Both the position numbers and the translations under genes were made by a program. From Nothopassalora personata (lineage: Eukaryota; Ascomycota; Dothideomycetes; Mycosphaerellales; Mycosphaerellaceae): DNA of 64,000 nt. How positions within the stretch are numbered: position 1 is the first letter of the stretch; each line of letters starts with the position of its first letter. Below, piece by piece: positions 63,561 through 64,000 of this stretch. The stretch spans positions 1,854,573 to 1,918,572 of the forward strand of contig CM066297.1 of the NCBI GenBank assembly GCA_033816765.1, read 5' to 3'. A model generated the notes under the pieces. It ran no database searches. It was not told the origin of the DNA and saw only the letters and a list, made by a program, of their open reading frames with translations.

Positions 63561-64000
63561 GTTTACTGGTGGTAACCACGAGCAAGAATGAGAGAATAAG
63601 AGCACAAGGAGGATGAGAAGCTTGAGGTGCTTATAGTATGCCTCTCCCTTCCATGACTTGCCTCCGTCTTACCTACCACCCTACCTGGCCATCTCTAATC
63701 TGACCTTCTCCACGCCGACGCAGCAGCTGAGCTGGAGCACGACAGTCGTCGATATGAAGGTGGCGCAAGCTGCACCCGAGCCATGGGAATGCATCATTTA
63801 TGACATTTACGACCTCGAGCTGAGCACTTCTTGCGCGATCGGATATGACGCTGGGGATGCAGCCAATCTGGTCTGACCGGATTCATGGAAGAGACCCATT
63901 TACCCTTGCAGACGACGACGACGAAGGAGCGGGCCAAGTGCGTAGGGCTAGGAGGCCGGACCGCCGATGGCAGGAATGGTATACCTGGGCATTGCACGCC
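63561..64000. other. Laccase promoter side, window end
   Basis: About 440 bp upstream of the laccase start to the window edge. A TATA-like TTATAGTATGCC lies near 63632. Frames on both strands lack support. Confidence 0.4.

Noticed and set aside
63658..63997. Short frames on both strands at the window end
   Set aside because: No recognisable protein; probably the laccase promoter region.
1..64000. CRISPR arrays, rRNA, tRNA genes, bacterial operon signals
   Set aside because: None seen. The window is fungal nuclear DNA; I found no regularly spaced direct repeats with unique spacers and no recognisable tRNA cloverleaf, though a tRNA could be missed by eye.

Overview
This is a nuclear contig segment of a filamentous ascomycete. 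Genes lie on both strands and most have one to seven short introns (47-90 bp, GT...AG, CTAAC/CTGAC-type branch sites). The gene set is fungal: SdhB, Pex10, Atg10, eIF2B-gamma, Arp2/3 subunit 1, eL38, MFS transporters, GH3 glucosidase, laccase. A RIP-like dinucleotide bias in one transposon-like relic and F-box-like genes point to a Dothideomycete, probably Mycosphaerellales. SdhB residues P220, N225 and H267 fall at the same numbers as in Zymoseptoria tritici, which fits but does not prove this.

Layout. 0-6 kb: 3' part of a CSC1/OSCA-type channel, a membrane-anchored GH3 beta-glucosidase and a small secreted repeat protein. 6-8.3 kb: gene-poor, with a family of about 42-nt repeats, one inverted, and a nested palindrome. 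8.3-16.8 kb: PEX10, a BAR-PH-ArfGAP-ankyrin protein with a myristoylation-type N-terminus, and a p67phox/NoxR-like TPR protein. 16.9-19.3 kb: decayed carboxylesterase and F-box relics. 19.6-30.5 kb: UlaG-like hydrolase, eL38 divergent from an NTF2-like (Mtr2/Nxt1) gene, DEDDh exonuclease, a small hypothetical gene, an F-box gene, HAD phosphatase, SdhB. 30.5-38 kb: sparse, with a DHA1-like MFS pump and an F-box-like gene. 38-46.2 kb: dense housekeeping block with eIF2B-gamma, a transmembrane protein, a coiled-coil/Nudix locus, ARPC1, a U2B''-like RRM protein and ATG10. 47-48.3 kb: an Asp-rich secreted protein built from exon modules.

49.7-57.2 kb looks like a metabolic cluster: the C-terminal part of a fungal transcription factor, a 2-oxoglutarate/Fe(II) dioxygenase with intact splicing but two in-frame stops, an HpcH/HpaI aldolase, a RidA-family protein and a Dal5-like MFS permease whose 5' end contains an in-frame stop or a very short intron. 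A RIP-like island and a GAA microsatellite sit inside it. 57.2-63.6 kb: a GT25 glycosyltransferase, a pseudogene of a Mid2-like membrane protein, and an eight-exon laccase.

The most unusual items are the Asp-rich exon-module protein (DxDxDG motifs, introns inside Asp runs), the partly inactivated dioxygenase-aldolase-RidA-MFS cluster, the coiled-coil/Nudix locus with two competing splice forms, and the 6.5-8.1 kb repeat family. All spliced models were built by eye from splice consensus, phase and remembered family patterns; no search or RNA data were available.
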